DNA from: Undibacterium paludis
GTDB taxonomy: Bacteria > Pseudomonadota > Gammaproteobacteria > Burkholderiales > Burkholderiaceae_D
DNA length: 64,000 bases
Reading direction: 5' to 3'
NCBI RefSeq assembly: GCF_022568815.1
Contig: NZ_JAKZHX010000017.1
Span: forward strand, 1 to 64,000
Part shown: positions 33,638-41,942 of the stretch, piece after piece
Position numbering within the stretch: position 1 is the stretch's first letter
Layout: each line of letters starts with the position of its first letter
Made by a program: the position numbers and the translations under genes
Notes under the pieces: model-generated
What the model saw: only the letters and a program-made list of their open reading frames with translations
What the model was told of the DNA's origin: nothing
Database searches by the model: none

Positions 33638-34000
33638 TCATGTCTTGACTGATGCATGCCTTAGTACTTCCAGTACCCCTGCAGGATCACAACCATAAAT
33701 ACCTGCTCCCCAGGCAGCATTCTGCTCCACGCATGCCCACTTGCCGCTGGCAAGCATGCCGGCGTCAATGACACAGGCAGCAGGCAAGTCTACGCGCTCA
33801 TCCGTAAGCAAGGTGTTCATGAAAGTTTCGAGCGCATGGTCTTCATCAGTCGCACTGGAAAATTCTGTCTCGCGCTGTAATTCACCAAAGCGCAAAATGG
33901 CTGGAAGACAAGGCGCATTGTAATGTGCCGGTGCGCATGGCACCCTCTGTAGGGTGCGATCATGTGTAGAGTGCGTTGCGCGCACCGCCATGCAAGACAT
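33638..34000 (-). pseudogene. C-terminal remnant of an ATP-grasp-type protein
   Basis: The last 50 residues (ACVIDAGMLASGKWACVEQ, NAAWGAGIYGCDPAGVLEVL) look like the C-terminal end of an ATP-grasp domain in which Glu and Asn bind Mg-ATP. The family is usually about 250-300 residues, whereas here only about 80 residues of it follow an unrelated N-terminal stretch. That stretch includes repeats of TGCGC and GTGCG (33940-33995). The most likely reading is an N-terminally deleted pseudogene whose frame happens to remain open. A short real protein is less likely. Confidence 0.5.
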
Positions 34001-34023
34001 AAATCAACAAAACAGATTACACA

Positions 34024-34395
34024 TCAGCTTGCCGGCGGCTCCCACAGCTCTACCCGGTTACCTTCAGGGTCCATCACCCAGCCGAACTTGCCGTATTCTG
34101 ACTCATCTACTTTGGCATCGACATCGCAACCCTCGGCGCGCAAGGCTGCAAGCAGGGCGTGCAAATCATCGACGCGATAGTTGATCATGAAGGGCTGGTT
34201 GCTGGGGGAAAAGTAGGTGGAGTCTGCCGGGAACAATGACCAGGCAGTCTTTTCTGTGCTGTCGCCACTGGACTTGAAGACTGCGCCACCCCAGGGGCTG
34301 AGTTCAAAACCGAGATGATCCCGGTACCAGGCACTCAACGCTTGCGGGTCTTTTGCCTTGAAAAACACTCCACCTATGCCGACTACTCGTTTCAT
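34024..34395 (-). CDS. VOC family (glyoxalase/dioxygenase-fold) protein
   Basis: A 123-residue single VOC protein: VVGIGGVFFKAKDPQALSAWYRDHLGF is the first beta-alpha-beta-beta-beta module with a possible metal ligand, and FGWVMDPEGNRVELWEPP is the second with Glu in VELWE. It belongs to the glyoxalase/bleomycin-resistance/dioxygenase superfamily and is close to lactoylglutathione lyase-like proteins of unknown substrate. CAGGAGACATG sets the start at 34395 (the second ATG has better spacing). It is directly upstream of the ATP-grasp remnant on the same strand. Confidence 0.88.
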   Translation of the reverse strand: MKRVVGIGGVFFKAKDPQALSAWYRDHLGFELSPWGGAVFKSSGDSTEKTAWSLFPADSTYFSPSNQPFMINYRVDDLHALLAALRAEGCDVDAKVDESEYGKFGWVMDPEGNRVELWEPPAS

Positions 34396-34592
34396 CATGT
34401 CTCCTGAGGATGGGTTTTGTAATGGATCTGGTTTGCCTGCCCATTTATCCAATCAAGATAGTACATGTCCCTCTTGCATAGTGCAAACCGAGAGTGGTCT
34501 GTGTCGCGAAAGCCTTACATACGCCACATGGGGTCAGGGTGCCTGATTGCCCAAAGCGATAAACTCAAAATGAAGCAATATTGGATCGCAAG

Positions 34593-35078
34593 CTAATCAT
34601 GTCTATCCGCTTCATCCAGGAAACTCAGAATGGTTGAACATTCCCTGCTTAGCATGCCAAGCTCCCGTGCCTTAACAAAGGCTACATAAGCACGCAATGC
34701 GTTTCTCTGTCTGGCGTTCAGCATGGTAACGATAGATTGAGCCTGATAGCGATCGAGCCTGTACAACATTCCCTCAGCATTAATATCCGATACATCAGGC
34801 TCTTCGATGTCGGCAATCATGTAGGATGACAGATAGTAGGCAAATGCCTCATCCGTAAAAAATGTGAGCGCATGAGTCAGACGCCGCAGTTGTGCCGCAT
34901 TGTGGCCTTGCCATGACTTGCCGGTGAAGTAGTCGGTCACGCCTTCGTCGTCGTAAGTAGGCTGGGAGATATTGCCAGGCAGAGGTGGTGTCGCATTTTC
35001 CCAGGCAGATCGTATCATTGTGACGAGTTCAATTTCTGTGAGCATGGTGCTGTACATTTGAAAGTTGATTGAATTCAT
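34593..35078 (-). CDS. Hypothetical protein
   Basis: About 161 residues, soluble and acidic. Notable segments are MLTEIELVTMIRSAWE, DEGVTDYFTGKSWQGHNAAQ, AFAYYLSSYMIADIEEPDVS and MLNARQRNALRAYVAFVK. I have no solid family match. The layout (a DEGVTDYFTGKSW motif and a helical C-terminus) could be that of a contact-dependent immunity or DUF6714-type protein, but this is a guess. No ribosome-binding site is obvious, so starts at 35078 and 35045 compete. The LysR gene upstream is on the same strand with a gap of about 60 bases. Confidence 0.65.
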   Translation of the reverse strand: MNSINFQMYSTMLTEIELVTMIRSAWENATPPLPGNISQPTYDDEGVTDYFTGKSWQGHNAAQLRRLTHALTFFTDEAFAYYLSSYMIADIEEPDVSDINAEGMLYRLDRYQAQSIVTMLNARQRNALRAYVAFVKARELGMLSRECSTILSFLDEADRHD

Positions 35079-35141
35079 AACTTGGCAGTGTTGCGTCAAG
35101 GAGCCGTGCCGCGATAGCTAGCGTTCGGGCCAGTTCAGTCT

Positions 35142-36077
35142 TCACGCCGCCTTTAGCACCAGCCCCACATCCTTTTCCGTCAGCGTCTCCACAATAATCT
35201 CGCGCAGCCTTTGCACTGCCATGTCTGGCTCTGCCTCAAGACGGTGCAGGCTCAAACCCAGCGTGGGCAAGTCTGGCAGGGCAGGGGTGTCGATGATGCA
35301 GAGGTGTGTGGGCAGGCCGACGGCGGTGCGCACGGTGATGCCCAGGCCTGCGGCAACTGCCGCCCAGATGCCGGACAGGCTGGGGCTGGTGAAGGATAAG
35401 CGCCAGGGGATGTGGGCATGGTCGAGTGCGCTGGTGGCGCAGCCGCGCATGAGGCAGGGCGCTTCAAAGGCGACCAGGGGCAGAGGTTCGTCCCTGGAAT
35501 AAACGGGTTGTAGTTGCGGGTCTGCCGGGCCTATCCAGTGCATGGCAAAGCTGCGCAGGTATTCGCTGTGCGGGGTGGCGATGCCGCCATCCCAGGTCAG
35601 CGCCAGATCAAGCTGGCCGCCGGTGATGAGCTCAAGCAGCGTAGCGTTACGGGCGATTTTTGCTTCTATCCTGACTCTGGGGTGGGCACGGGCAAAGCGG
35701 CCCAGCACGTCGGTGAGTATGCGTTCGCCAAAGTCTTCAGGTATGCCCAGCCTGATCCAGCCTTCCAGGTCAACGCCGCGCACGGCGGCAGCGGCTTCGT
35801 CATTGAGTTCAAGCAGGCGGCGACCATACGCCAGCAAGGTTTCACCCGCTGCCGTCGGCAGCAAGCCGCGACCTGACTTGCGCAAGATGGGGCTGCCGAC
35901 TTGCTCTTCCAGCTTCTTGAGCTGGGCACTGACTGCAGAGGTAGAGCGCCCCAGCCTGTCGGCAGCCTTGGCAAAGCTGCCCAGCTCTATGCCAGTCACA
36001 AAGGTACGCATGACATCAAGGTCAAAGGTGAGCTTGCTCACTGGACAGGTTCCATTGCTTGTTTCTTTTTTGTCCAT
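35142..36077 (-). CDS. LysR-type transcriptional regulator
   Basis: A 311-residue LysR protein: the N-terminal winged helix has LDVMRTFVTGIELGSFAKAADRLGRSTSAVSAQLKKLE, and the C-terminal periplasmic-binding-like effector domain spans about 100-300 (RLGIPEDFGERILTDVLGRF, LITGGQLDLALTW, TGLGLSLHRL-like TLGLSLHRL). It is divergent from the carboxymuconolactone decarboxylase gene at 36175, with 97 bases between, which is the classical arrangement for a LysR regulator controlling its neighbour. The likely target operon is CMD-tautomerase-DUF4865. The ligand is unknown. Confidence 0.92.
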   Translation of the reverse strand: MDKKETSNGTCPVSKLTFDLDVMRTFVTGIELGSFAKAADRLGRSTSAVSAQLKKLEEQVGSPILRKSGRGLLPTAAGETLLAYGRRLLELNDEAAAAVRGVDLEGWIRLGIPEDFGERILTDVLGRFARAHPRVRIEAKIARNATLLELITGGQLDLALTWDGGIATPHSEYLRSFAMHWIGPADPQLQPVYSRDEPLPLVAFEAPCLMRGCATSALDHAHIPWRLSFTSPSLSGIWAAVAAGLGITVRTAVGLPTHLCIIDTPALPDLPTLGLSLHRLEAEPDMAVQRLREIIVETLTEKDVGLVLKAA

Positions 36078-36174
36078 TCCATTTTTTGGAATGATTGGTT
36101 TTAAATTATCTGATTTTGCGGATGAAGATAGTCGGGTATCTTGTGACTGTCAAGCATTTTTCTGGAGTTACCAC

Positions 36175-36531
36175 ATGCCCGCCAACACTGTAGTCAGTAC
36201 CAAGCCGAGCACCATCGCCCGCGAACTGATGGGTGACATCGCCCCCAAGTTTGCCGAGCTGACCGACACTGTTTTATTCGATGATATCTGGCAAAGGCCA
36301 GGCCTGGCCACCCGTGAACGTAGCCTGATCACTGTCGCCTCTCTGATCGCTTTGAACCGCAGCGAGCAATTACCCTTCCACCTGCAGCGGGCACTGGACA
36401 ACGGCGTCACCCATGCAGAACTGGTGGAAGTCATGACTCACCTGGCGTTTTATGCGGGCTGGCCAACGGCAGCCTCTGCTGTAACCGCATTACGTCAACT
36501 GGCGCCCAATCAAACCATAGTGAAGGAGTAA
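36175..36531 (+). CDS. Carboxymuconolactone decarboxylase family protein
   Basis: A 118-residue CMD/AhpD-fold protein: FAELTDTVLFDDIWQRPGLATRERSLITVASLIALN, then HLQRALDNGVTHAELVEVMTHLAFYAGWPTA. The CxxC of AhpD is absent, so it is not a peroxidase-type member. It is closer to gamma-carboxymuconolactone decarboxylase-like proteins that act on small ring-opened compounds. GGAG is 8 bases before ATG 36175. The tautomerase gene starts 3 bases after its stop, so these form an operon controlled by the divergent LysR gene. Confidence 0.9.
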   Translation: MPANTVVSTKPSTIARELMGDIAPKFAELTDTVLFDDIWQRPGLATRERSLITVASLIALNRSEQLPFHLQRALDNGVTHAELVEVMTHLAFYAGWPTAASAVTALRQLAPNQTIVKE

Positions 36532-36534
36532 GTC

Positions 36535-36957
36535 ATGCCCATAAGCCGCGTATCCCTGTTAAAGGGTAAATCACCTGCTTACCTGCGGGCTTTGTCTGAT
36601 AGTTTGCACCAGGCGCTGGTGGATGCGTTTGAAGTGCCGCTTTATGACCGCTTCCAGCTTATACAGCAGCATGAAGCCAATGAACTGGTGTTTGACCGTA
36701 ATTATCTCAGTCACCAGGGCAAGCCAAGATCGGATGATTTTGTAGTGATACAGATTACCGCTGGCCGTGAGCGCAGTGCTGCTACCAAGGCGGCGTTTTA
36801 CCGGCGTCTGGTGAGCTTGCTGGCAGAGTCGCCAGGGCTGTGGGCGGAAGATGTCATGATCATCATCAATACTGCGGCAGCAGAAGACTGGTCGTTTAGT
36901 GGTGGTGTGATGTATGACGGGGTGGCGCAGTACAGCAAGGCAGATGAAATGAAGTAG
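36535..36957 (+). CDS. Tautomerase family protein
   Basis: A 140-residue protein beginning MPISRVSLLKGKS. After Met removal the exposed Pro1 would be the catalytic base of the 4-oxalocrotonate tautomerase/MIF superfamily. It is longer than the 60-residue 4-OT subunit and resembles the trimeric MIF-sized members (SLHQALVDAFEVPLYDRFQL, then ERSAATKAAFYRRLVSLL, EDVMIIINTAAAEDWSFSGG). It lies 3 bases after the CMD gene. The reaction is unknown, but the neighbours suggest a small-molecule catabolic role. Confidence 0.88.
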   Translation: MPISRVSLLKGKSPAYLRALSDSLHQALVDAFEVPLYDRFQLIQQHEANELVFDRNYLSHQGKPRSDDFVVIQITAGRERSAATKAAFYRRLVSLLAESPGLWAEDVMIIINTAAAEDWSFSGGVMYDGVAQYSKADEMK

Positions 36958-37047
36958 CCAGGGCTAAAAACGCGCAGCCAACCCTACGATCTTTGCAATT
37001 CATAAGAAAGATCCTCCATCAAGGTAATTGCCATAGGACACCCAAAA

Positions 37048-37656
37048 ATGCTTGCCATGCAATACAACTTCATCCTCCCCGCCGACTACGACATGGGCAT
37101 CGTGCGCCAGCGCATTGCCAGCAAGGGACATATGCTGGATAGCTTTCCTGGCCTGGCTTTCAAGGCTTATTTACATGCCAGCAAGGGCCACGAACCCACG
37201 GCATCTAGCCACAATGTGTATGCGCCTTTTTACCTCTGGAATGACAACGAGGGCATGAATAATTTCATTTGTGGCGATGGTTTTAAAGCCGTTTCGCAAG
37301 CCTTTGGCTGGCCTGCTGTGCAGCAGTGGTCGGTATGGCATAGCCATGTGGATGAGCAGGTACGCAGCGCGAAATTTGCCACGCGTCAGATAAGAAAGAT
37401 TGAGGCTTATACAGATCTTGCCGCTTTGCGCAAACATGAAACCGAAACCGCAAAGAAACAAATATGGCAAGACGGCTTGCTGGCAAGCGTGCTGGCCTTT
37501 GACCCTAATGCCTGGACTCTGGTGTGTTTTAGTTTATGGCGCGATGCGGCGGCTGCGCAGGCGGTGCACCTGTCTGTGGATGTACAGACGTATGAAGTCG
37601 GTCATGTATCAGCACCACCTGTAACACAGGTGCTCAATGCCAGGGGCCTGAAGTAA
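37048..37656 (+). CDS. DUF4865 family protein
   Basis: A 202-residue soluble protein with the DUF4865 pattern: MQYNFILPADYDMGIVRQRI, GHMLDSFPGLAFKAYL, NVYAPFYLWNDNEGMNNF, and QIWQDGLLASVLAFDPNAWTL. Function is unknown. DUF4865 genes are commonly seen beside CMD and tautomerase genes under LysR control, as here. AGGA is placed before ATG 37048. A gap of about 90 bases separates it from the tautomerase gene, so it may be the third gene of the operon. Confidence 0.82.
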   Translation: MLAMQYNFILPADYDMGIVRQRIASKGHMLDSFPGLAFKAYLHASKGHEPTASSHNVYAPFYLWNDNEGMNNFICGDGFKAVSQAFGWPAVQQWSVWHSHVDEQVRSAKFATRQIRKIEAYTDLAALRKHETETAKKQIWQDGLLASVLAFDPNAWTLVCFSLWRDAAAAQAVHLSVDVQTYEVGHVSAPPVTQVLNARGLK

Positions 37657-37657
37657 T

Positions 37658-38107
37658 CTATGTCCCTTCGCAAAAACGTATGCCTGGTTCCTGCTCTAAA
37701 ATTTGCTTCAAGTCGCGATTTAATTTTTCATAGACTGTTCTCGTATCGAGCTTACCCAGAAATTTTAAAAAGTTTGATTTGAAAAAGAAAAAAGGCACTT
37801 CCACTTCTGTAAAGACATGCCAGACTATTTCTGGATTACCCTGGGGGATGGCAGGGGTGAGATTTTCAGATGATATCTCGGGGAGTATGGAACCGCAGCC
37901 TACCCAAAGCAAATAGTTTTCCCGCTTGCACATGACGCACCAGCCCCAGTCTTCTGCAATCAGTTCTGCATCTTCGTAGCCCTGTGTTTTGAGTTTGCGG
38001 CAGAGCCATTGACCCAGCTCTTTTCCGTATCGTCCCGGATTGGTCTCTTTATCTTCATCTGGCTGGATTTTAAAGAGCTCAGATCGAATCCAATACTTTG
38101 CATCCAT
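37658..38107 (-). CDS. Hypothetical protein, 149 residues
   Basis: I do not recognise this soluble protein. It has aromatic and charged stretches (MDAKYWIRSELFKIQPDEDKE, RYGKELGQWLCRKLKTQGYE, DWGWCVMCKRENYLLWVGCG, PFFFFKSNFLKFLG). The pattern of a small domain with Trp-rich strands recalls immunity proteins, but there is no toxin gene nearby. It converges on the DUF4865 gene with a one-base gap between stop codons. Confidence 0.65.
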   Translation of the reverse strand: MDAKYWIRSELFKIQPDEDKETNPGRYGKELGQWLCRKLKTQGYEDAELIAEDWGWCVMCKRENYLLWVGCGSILPEISSENLTPAIPQGNPEIVWHVFTEVEVPFFFFKSNFLKFLGKLDTRTVYEKLNRDLKQILEQEPGIRFCEGT

Positions 38108-38150
38108 AGTTACCTCAATTGGCTATATTTTTGAAAAAATGTGCTAGATA

Positions 38151-38912
38151 TTATTTTGCAGTATCAGGATTCATGCAATGATGAAACTGCGATATGGACA
38201 AGCTTTTTTCAAGCTGGCGAAGATATTTGTCAAGGCCGGTGGCAACGGTGACTTCGCTATCAGCAAAGGAAAGGGCGCCATCAGAACATGGCGCAGTCCG
38301 GTCGTCGGGGCGGGCTTTTTTACAGTAGCTGAAGTCTTGCGCCACTTCTTGCGTGGCTGGCGTCAAGTCTGCCTGTACTGCAGACAGTGAATCAGGATAA
38401 TGTCCTGTTCTTGCTTTGAATTTTTCCAGTGCGGCCAGTACGGCAGCATGGGCCTCATGCGCTTTTTTGTAGAGTCTCAGGCTTGCCTGGCAGGGATCTT
38501 CCTGCCCGGCTTGCGTTCCACGCAAAGCACAGACTGCGGCAAAGTGATCATGTGCTTGCGCCAGTGCGTGCTGTTTTTCAAATTCTACAGCTTGCCAGTA
38601 GATATTTTCTGCCTGTTTGTTGCGACAGGCCAGCACTTCGTCCGGGACAGGTTTGGCACTGATGCAGAAACCGAATAGTGCTGTTTTCTGTATGACAGCC
38701 AAAGTCTGGGCAGGCAAGGGACGAAAGTCTCTTTCTCGCGGCGAGCAGACAACTTCTTCTCCGCCACTATCCGGCAAGTTATAAGTCAGGCTTCCGGCGT
38801 CGCTGCGGGCGACGGTGGTTGTCAATTCTTCCACCGGGAGCAGGCTGTCGATCAGGAAGACGCCAGCACCCACAACAAGAAGAATGAACAAGGCTTTCAG
38901 ACTGGAAGACAT
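38151..38912 (-). CDS. Membrane-anchored hypothetical protein
   Basis: A 253-residue protein with an N-terminal anchor (LKALFILLVVGAGVFLIDSLL), a low-complexity linker and a periplasmic cysteine-rich helical region (VCSPRERD, FGFCISAKP, VLACRNKQ, AVCALRG, EDPCQASL, FSYCKKARPDD). Helices such as HALAQAHDHFAAVCAL look TPR- or SEL1-like, but the repeats are not convincing. The function is unknown. A single ATG start with a plausible anchor was used. Confidence 0.68.
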   Translation of the reverse strand: MSSSLKALFILLVVGAGVFLIDSLLPVEELTTTVARSDAGSLTYNLPDSGGEEVVCSPRERDFRPLPAQTLAVIQKTALFGFCISAKPVPDEVLACRNKQAENIYWQAVEFEKQHALAQAHDHFAAVCALRGTQAGQEDPCQASLRLYKKAHEAHAAVLAALEKFKARTGHYPDSLSAVQADLTPATQEVAQDFSYCKKARPDDRTAPCSDGALSFADSEVTVATGLDKYLRQLEKSLSISQFHHCMNPDTAK

Positions 38913-39000
38913 AAACGCAGAACGCCTGGATGAGATGCCGAAAGCTGATTCCGGACGTCATGTGCATGACTGATATGACGGACCATCGCTGTTACAACTG

Positions 39001-40386
39001 TCACTGTTTCCCACCCTCCAGCGACTTCTTCAGGAATGCCACGGTCGCAGGCCAGGCGATAGTCTGCGCCTGGCCGTCTTCCCTGGCATTGCCACCCATG
39101 GCAAACGGCGAGCTATAGTAGTCGTTTGGGCTATATCCGTCGCCACCAACCAGATGCCCGGCTTTGGGAAAAGACAGCAACTCGGTATCAAGCCCGGCAG
39201 CCTTGCGGCTGGCGACGATGTTACTGGCCATCCCGGCAGAGGGCCACATCTGGTCGTCGCCGCCAGCGACGAGCAAGAGTTTGCCCTTGAAGTTTTCTAC
39301 CGCGATGCGGGCAGCTTTGGTGCGCTCTGGATAGGCCTTGCGGCCTTCTATGTAGATGTGGGCCAGTACTGGCTTGTCTGTGGCAAAAGCTTTGTCCAGT
39401 CCAGCATTAGGGGTAAAGGGCAGGGACTTGCCCTGATAGCTGAAGCTGCCGTAGCGCCCCGCCTCAAGCAGCCTGTCCATGGCAAAACCTTCCCATACCA
39501 CATCGCTGGGGGCAATGGCTACGACAGACTTGACCCATGGGAGCAGACTGGCCGATAGCAGGGCCATTTCCGCCCCTTTTGAACCACCCATCAGGGCAAT
39601 GCGCTTGCTGTCTATGTCGTCACGTTTGGCGAGTGTCTGGTACAAGGCGTCCAGTCCATCAATGGGGATGTCAATAAAGTCTTTGGGTAAGCCCGGCACT
39701 TCCTGCCCGCGCGGGGTATTCGGTGAATAATAGGGGTAACTGACGGCGGCAAAGCCGCGCGCGGCCAGTTTGGGGCCAAAGCGGCGGCCGGCTGCATCAC
39801 CACCCTCAGAGCCACTCAGCAAGATCACGACTGGCAATTTGCCGTCTTTGGGGACATCGGCAGGCAGGTAGATTTTGGCGCCCGTGTGTCCGGCGATCGC
39901 TTCGGTCTTGATATTGACATTGGCGCTACGCAGGGCAAATGTCATTTGCGTCAGGATTTTCTCACCTTTGACGGCGCTCAGACGTACTTCGGCTTTTTGC
40001 CATTCCGTGTCGACCTTGTTGCTGGTTTCCATGGACCAGAACAGACCCGCTGCATCGACGCCGGTATAACTGCCAGCCAGCGACGCGGTGCCGGCCAGAG
40101 TGATATTGCCTTGTGCATCGGCGCGCATTTCTGCACTTGCCATATGGATGGGCGCCGTGGGCGCAAAACGGCGCTCTGCAACGATGGTGACAATCTGGTC
40201 AGGCTGCAGGCCAGTCAGGCTGATGCCCAGAGGATCACCTGACAGCGCCGGATTGGGGGCTTGCATGCTGAAGCGGGCGTCGGCTTGTGCATGAGTCGAC
40301 AGAAACGACAGGCTCAACAGGGCCAGCGCGGCGAAAACCTTGGGCAACCCGGCATGTATGGCAGAAACTTCGTGATGACTACCCAT
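39001..40386 (-). CDS. BAAT/acyl-CoA thioester hydrolase family protein (exported)
   Basis: 461 residues. A signal peptide (GLPKVFAALALLSLSFLS, then THAQA) is followed by an N-terminal immunoglobulin-like bile-acid-CoA:amino acid N-acyltransferase domain (LSGDPLGISLTGLQPDQIV) and a C-terminal alpha/beta hydrolase. The catalytic triad residues are Ser in GGSKGAEMAL, Asp in GGDDQMWPS and His in KAGHLVGGDG. The fold is that of acyl-CoA thioesterases and BAAT, but the exported location and unknown substrate make the enzyme's role unclear. AGGAGA precedes ATG 40386. SRAP is divergent from it. Confidence 0.88.
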   Translation of the reverse strand: MGSHHEVSAIHAGLPKVFAALALLSLSFLSTHAQADARFSMQAPNPALSGDPLGISLTGLQPDQIVTIVAERRFAPTAPIHMASAEMRADAQGNITLAGTASLAGSYTGVDAAGLFWSMETSNKVDTEWQKAEVRLSAVKGEKILTQMTFALRSANVNIKTEAIAGHTGAKIYLPADVPKDGKLPVVILLSGSEGGDAAGRRFGPKLAARGFAAVSYPYYSPNTPRGQEVPGLPKDFIDIPIDGLDALYQTLAKRDDIDSKRIALMGGSKGAEMALLSASLLPWVKSVVAIAPSDVVWEGFAMDRLLEAGRYGSFSYQGKSLPFTPNAGLDKAFATDKPVLAHIYIEGRKAYPERTKAARIAVENFKGKLLLVAGGDDQMWPSAGMASNIVASRKAAGLDTELLSFPKAGHLVGGDGYSPNDYYSSPFAMGGNAREDGQAQTIAWPATVAFLKKSLEGGKQ

Positions 40387-40610
40387 ATGGTCTCCTGTCG
40401 GGCTTCTATTGATTTGCCAGTCATCTTGCAAGTCTGTTATGGACCGGGTTCAGGCAGAACTATAGACAGATAGTTATGATCAGCGCAAGTGTCTGGCGGC
40501 GGTAATCGACCGCGACTTTTACCACCCTGCCTGTTGATAATGGACAGAACCATGCAGGTGCAAGCCACCTCGTTTACACTGGCAAGTGTTTTGTCCCTTG
40601 AGCAGATATC

Positions 40611-41324
40611 ATGTGCATTAACTTTGCCCCCACGCGAAAAGAGCAACTGAAGCATTTCCAGGCCATGAAGGAGCCTGACAAACCCTGGGATGAAGAAGTC
40701 TGGCAAGACTATGAAGCCCCTATCATTTGCCACGACCGGCAAGGCAACCGTCAGGCCCTGCTGGGAAAATACAGCATGGTACCCAGGGACAAAATGCCAC
40801 CGGGCGTCAAACGATTCTCCACCATGAATGCACGGGCAGAAACCTTGGGTGCACTGCGCAGTTATGCACCATCGTGGCAGACAGGTAAGCTCTGCCTGGT
40901 ACCCATGCAGCATTTCTTTGAACCCAATTATGAAAGCGGCCAGGCTGAACGCTGGCGAATTGGCTTGCATGAGCAGCCCGATTTTGCCGTCGCCGGCCTG
41001 TACAAGGAATGGCCAGAAGCCGACGGCAGCGTCAGCTATTCTTTCACCCAGATCACCATCAACGCAGATGATCATCCATTGATGAAGCGCTTCCACAAGC
41101 CGGGTGAAGAAAAACGTTCGCTGGTGATACTTGCACGCGAAGACTTTGACGACTGGCTGTCATGTCGTGATCCGGAGTTTGCCCGCGCCTTCTTGCAGCC
41201 TTTCCCGCCAGAACAGATGTTTGCCGAGGCAGCTCCCCTGCCCAAGGCAGAGAAGCCACCCAGAGTCATCAAGCCAAAGAAAGAGTCCGTCATCGTACCG
41301 CGCAACATGGACCTGTTTGACTGA
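40611..41324 (+). CDS. yedK: SOS response-associated peptidase (SRAP), YedK/HMCES type
   Basis: A 237-residue SRAP protein. MCIN at the start exposes catalytic Cys2 after Met removal. FSTMNARAET holds the conserved Asn, FFEPNYE the Glu of the active site, and HPLMKRFH the conserved His. SRAP proteins form a covalent thiazolidine crosslink with abasic sites in single-stranded DNA and protect them during replication. The start is set by the MCIN motif. A near-LexA site exists upstream but has the wrong spacing. It is divergent from the BAAT gene and convergent with the SnoaL-like gene. Confidence 0.92.
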   Translation: MCINFAPTRKEQLKHFQAMKEPDKPWDEEVWQDYEAPIICHDRQGNRQALLGKYSMVPRDKMPPGVKRFSTMNARAETLGALRSYAPSWQTGKLCLVPMQHFFEPNYESGQAERWRIGLHEQPDFAVAGLYKEWPEADGSVSYSFTQITINADDHPLMKRFHKPGEEKRSLVILAREDFDDWLSCRDPEFARAFLQPFPPEQMFAEAAPLPKAEKPPRVIKPKKESVIVPRNMDLFD

Positions 41325-41329
41325 AACTT

Positions 41330-41761
41330 TCAGCTTTTTGCCGAGGCGGGTGCTGATACTGCACCAATCTGCTGCATCAGGCCCAGCCTGTCTACCTGCA
41401 CCCAGGCATGGCTGATCTTGCCATTGCTGAGCTGGTAGATGACAGTGCCATTCTGCACTACCGCCTTGTGGGTTGCAGCGACGCCGGCAAACGGCCCGCC
41501 GTGAGTGGCATGGAATGTCCATCTGACAGCGATGCGATCACCTTCGCCAAATAAATCTTCTATCCTGAACTGCACGTCAGGGAAAGCCTTGCGCAAGCTG
41601 CTGATATTGTCAGCAAATTCAGCCTGACCATGCTCCCCCCGGTTGCTGACAAAATCCCCGGCTATCAGTACTTGCACCAGGTCCAGGTTGCCGGTGTTAA
41701 AACAGTCTTCATACAGGCAACGGACGATTTGCTTGTTTTGTTCGGCCAGGCTCGCAGTCAT
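41330..41761 (-). CDS. SnoaL-like polyketide cyclase family protein
   Basis: About 143 residues of SnoaL/ester cyclase fold: EQNKQIVRCLYEDCFNTGNLDLVQVLIAGDF, DNISSLRKAFPDVQFRIEDLF, GEGDRIAVRWTFHATHGG and ISHAWVQVDRLGLMQQIGA. Members catalyse small-molecule cyclisation or are uncharacterised stress-linked proteins. Two Met codons (41764, 41761) follow GGGAA. The promoter at 41792-41822 has a SoxR-type operator between -35 and -10 with 19-base spacing, so redox or stress induction is likely. Convergent with yedK, gap 5 bases. Confidence 0.85.
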   Translation of the reverse strand: MTASLAEQNKQIVRCLYEDCFNTGNLDLVQVLIAGDFVSNRGEHGQAEFADNISSLRKAFPDVQFRIEDLFGEGDRIAVRWTFHATHGGPFAGVAATHKAVVQNGTVIYQLSNGKISHAWVQVDRLGLMQQIGAVSAPASAKS

Positions 41762-41791
41762 CATTATTCCCAAAGTAATTGAAGGTAGTGC

Positions 41792-41822
41792 AGTGTAGAA
41801 CTTCAAGTTAACTTGAGGTCAA
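41792..41822 (-). promoter_or_regulatory. SoxR/MerR-family promoter with palindromic operator
   Basis: Read on the minus strand: TTGACC (-35, 41822-41817) and TACACT (-10, 41797-41792) are 19 bases apart, the long spacer characteristic of MerR-family activator promoters. The spacer and -35 include CCTCAAGTTAACTTGAAG (41818-41801), 17 of 18 positions matching the classical SoxR box CCTCAAGTTAACTTGAGG. A perfect 14-bp palindrome lies at 41803-41816. It drives the SnoaL-like gene. Other MerR members with similar boxes are possible. No soxR gene is in the window. Confidence 0.8.
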
Positions 41823-41942
41823 GTGAAGAATTGACAGGGTTATGCGCCCCTGGATTTATTGCCGTAGTGCTTTGCCCAAAGTGGTTTTTTCAATAAAATA
41901 TAAATTTGTCAGTTGACTGACGTAAAGGCGAAGGAGTTGATG

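Noticed and set aside
40530..40550. LexA-like box upstream of the SRAP gene
   Set aside because: CTGT and ACAG are present (CTGTTGATAATGGACAG) but spaced by nine bases, not the eight of the canonical box, so it is not claimed.
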